A stretch of DNA of 64,000 nucleotides from UBA4732 sp963823075 (lineage in GTDB: Bacteria; Planctomycetota; Planctomycetia; Gemmatales; Gemmataceae). Below the pieces are notes generated by a model, which was given only the letters and a program-made list of their open reading frames with translations, did not search any database and was not told where the DNA came from. The translations under genes and the position numbers were made by a program. This document shows positions 62,330 to 64,000 of the stretch, in pieces (within the stretch, counting starts at the first letter, position 1; the number at the start of each line of letters is the position of its first letter). The stretch lies in assembly GCA_963823075.1 (NCBI GenBank), contig CAWGKE010000007.1, forward strand, positions 124,001 to 188,000, in the 5' to 3' direction.

Positions 62330-63826
62330 TTACCCGTGGCCTTCTCGTTTCGGCTCGTCCGTTCCGCCGGGTTCCTCCCCTTCCGCCGCGTCGCCGAAGG
62401 GCCATTGCCGCGTCCGCCACGTCCACACCAGGAAGACCAGTCCGCCGGCGAGCAGCGTTGCCAAGCCGAACGCGATGAACCACGGACCCGCCGACACGTA
62501 CATGTACAGCCAGCCCACCAGCGCCAACCCGCACGGGATCGGGTAGAGGTAGATGCGGAACGGGCGCGGCCGGTTCGGCTGGAGCCGCCGCAGCAGGACC
62601 ACGCCCACGATCTGGCCGATGAACTGCTCCAGGATGCGCGTGGCGATGAGCGCGTTGATGACGCTCCCCAGGTCGAAGAATGTCCAGAAAAGCGTCAGGG
62701 CGCCGACCAGGAGCAGCGCGACGTGCGGGATGCGGCGGTGCGGGTGAACGCGGCCGAAGAGCGAGAAGAAGTGGCCGTGCCGGGCCGCCGCGTAGGGCAC
62801 GCGCGAGTAGCCCAGCAGCCCCGCGAAGGCGGAGCCGAAACAGCTCCAGATCAGGAACGCCGTGACGACGACGGCCGCCCAGTCGCCGTGAGCGCGCCGC
62901 ATGAACTCCGCCGGCAGGTTGTAGGCGTCCACCGCTGGGGAAGTGGTCGGCACGTCGCGCCAGGAGACGACCCCGAGCATTGCCAGGTGCAGGCCGACGA
63001 ACAGCACGCACACCGCCGCCGCGCTCAGCAGAATGGAGCGCGGGATGGTCCGACCGGGGTTGCGCACCTCTTCGCCGATGTAACAGACGTTGTAGTAGCC
63101 GAGGTACGAATACATCGCCAGGATCATCGCGCCGCCCAGCCCGTCGCTGAAGTTGCCGGGAAAGCCGGCCGCGGCGCCGGAGAAGTCGAACGCGACGCTG
63201 GGATCGAAGCGCAAGGCGCCTTCCACCAAAATCCAGGCGATCACCGCCAGGACGCCCACCCAGACCGTCACCGTCAGCCAGCGGATGGTCTTCATGCGGC
63301 GGTAAAGCAGCAGTACGATCACGACGCCGACGCCGACGGCGATGAACCGCGCGGGGCTGACGGTCAGGCCCAGACCGCCGTCCGGCGTGAAGGGGAGTTT
63401 CCACGTCCAGTATTCATTGAAGGCCTGGTAGGCGGGGTGGAAGGCGTTGGAGAACACGGCGATGGCGATAAGGCCCGAGCCGAGTTCCAGCGGGCCGCTG
63501 ATGAGGAACTGCCAGCTGAACAGGAAGGCCATCAGCCGGCCCCAGCGGCGCCGGCCGTACGATTCGAGCAGGTAGAGGTACGAACCGCCTGAGCCGGGGA
63601 ACATCGCGCCGAGTTCGCCCCAGAACAGGCCGTCCACGAGGATCAGGCCGCCGGCGGCGACCCAGCCGAGCAGAGCGTACGGTCCCGGCAGCTTGCCGAG
63701 CATGAGCGGGATGGTGATGAAGACGCCCGCGCCGACGATCATGCTGATGTTGAGCGCGGTCGCGTGCAGCAGGCCGAAGTGCCGTTGCAGGCCGGGGGCG
63801 TTCGGGTCGAGCGGGTCGTGGCCCAT
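62330..63826 (-). CDS. APC-family amino acid permease
   Basis: This 498-residue integral membrane protein has about 12 membrane helices of the APC superfamily. The first helix has the broken motif ISMIVGAGVFITIPLMLG, which forms the amino acid site, followed by GGLILVDGLFWGELGAMFPG and GGSYLYLLESYGRRRWGRLM. Later parts are MYSYLGYYNVCYIGEEVRNP and CFGSAFAGLLGYSRVPYAAA. The end is a charged tail. I chose ATG at 63826; the upstream in-frame Met lacks family sequence. Substrate cannot be told. No enzyme gene for amino acid metabolism is adjacent. Confidence 0.9.
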   Translation of the reverse strand: MGHDPLDPNAPGLQRHFGLLHATALNISMIVGAGVFITIPLMLGKLPGPYALLGWVAAGGLILVDGLFWGELGAMFPGSGGSYLYLLESYGRRRWGRLMAFLFSWQFLISGPLELGSGLIAIAVFSNAFHPAYQAFNEYWTWKLPFTPDGGLGLTVSPARFIAVGVGVVIVLLLYRRMKTIRWLTVTVWVGVLAVIAWILVEGALRFDPSVAFDFSGAAAGFPGNFSDGLGGAMILAMYSYLGYYNVCYIGEEVRNPGRTIPRSILLSAAAVCVLFVGLHLAMLGVVSWRDVPTTSPAVDAYNLPAEFMRRAHGDWAAVVVTAFLIWSCFGSAFAGLLGYSRVPYAAARHGHFFSLFGRVHPHRRIPHVALLLVGALTLFWTFFDLGSVINALIATRILEQFIGQIVGVVLLRRLQPNRPRPFRIYLYPIPCGLALVGWLYMYVSAGPWFIAFGLATLLAGGLVFLVWTWRTRQWPFGDAAEGEEPGGTDEPKREGHG

Positions 63827-63975
63827 GCGTGCGTCTCTCCCGGAGGGCCGCCTGATCTTATCGCAAGAAATCGGCCGCGCCACGCTTTTTTCTCTTGCAC
63901 CGGGTCGGCCGACCCCGCACCATGAGACTGTTGGAATTCCCGCCGGTGCTTCCTTCCCTCGCTCCGAAAGGCCGT

Positions 63976-64000
63976 CATGTCGCGCTTCCTCCTTGGGTTG
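63976..64000 (+). CDS. Possible start of a gene leaving the window
   Basis: An ATG at 63976 opens MSRFLLGL, a possible signal-peptide start, running off the window. It is divergent from the permease gene. Only eight codons are visible, so this is a weak call. Confidence 0.25.

Noticed and set aside
1..64000. tRNA, rRNA or riboswitch genes
   Set aside because: I looked for cloverleaf-like and conserved RNA stretches in the gaps and found none that I could support by eye; a covariance-model scan would be decisive.

Overview
The window reads as chromosome of a GC-rich planctomycete, probably Gemmata-like (inference). The grounds are two proteins with the N-terminal LE-x-LE-x-R motif typical of planctomycete surface proteins, a BBP7-type barrel protein, a Tat-signal DUF1501 protein, a sigma-factor/Ser-Thr-kinase pair, Gram-negative lipid A genes (lpxD, lpxI), and many dispersed GC-rich palindromes. 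Genes lie on both strands. I see no rRNA, tRNA or CRISPR array.

Layout. 1-4.3 kb: tail of an F1 ATP synthase operon (atpA end, atpG, two unknown small genes, atpD, atpC). 4.4-9 kb (minus): clpS, an FHA-GAF-SpoIIE phosphatase and a hybrid sensor kinase. 9.3-15.7 kb (minus): translation/transcription operon nusA, a duplicated stand-alone IF2 N-domain gene, infB, rbfA and an endonuclease III-like gene. 15.8-20.5 kb: ABC ATPase, MazEF-type toxin-antitoxin pair, a broken IS5-type element in a truncated gene, a gamma carbonic anhydrase-like protein and a PQQ-repeat remnant. 20.5-28 kb: an unknown membrane protein, lpxD-lpxI, a PAS hybrid kinase and two tandem Crp/Fnr-like regulators. 28-33 kb: a glycosidase-like protein, a secreted S51 peptidase-like protein and a B12-binding radical SAM enzyme. 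33-41 kb (minus): a roughly 1,700-residue surface protein with five exact-period 387-bp repeats, a class IV aminotransferase with a leader-peptide-like N-terminus, and a BBP7 protein. 41-46.7 kb: larB, an MBOAT acyltransferase with an SGNH-like partner, DUF1501 and MOSC proteins. 46.8-49.3 kb (minus): a compact three-gene cassette of OLD-like ATPase, PIN-domain nuclease and RNA ligase. 49.7-56.9 kb (minus): two kinases, a histidine kinase, a small surface protein and an ECF-type sigma factor. 57-60.7 kb: a nest of three transposon types. 60.8-64 kb: an ECF42-type sigma factor, an NmrA-type remnant and an amino acid permease.

About eighteen apparent single-base frameshifts and two in-frame TAG codons break otherwise conserved genes, including atpA, atpG, atpD and lpxI. 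Each break can be joined across a few bases into a full family-length protein, so draft-quality sequence is the likeliest cause. I annotate such genes as whole loci and state the break.

The best candidate for an undescribed system is the ATPase/PIN/RNA-ligase cassette at 46764-49333. It pairs a predicted RNA-cutting enzyme with an RNA-sealing enzyme under an OLD-like ATPase, in a stretch visibly less GC-rich than its surroundings. Next are the duplicated IF2N mini-gene and the leader-peptide-like N-terminus on the aminotransferase.
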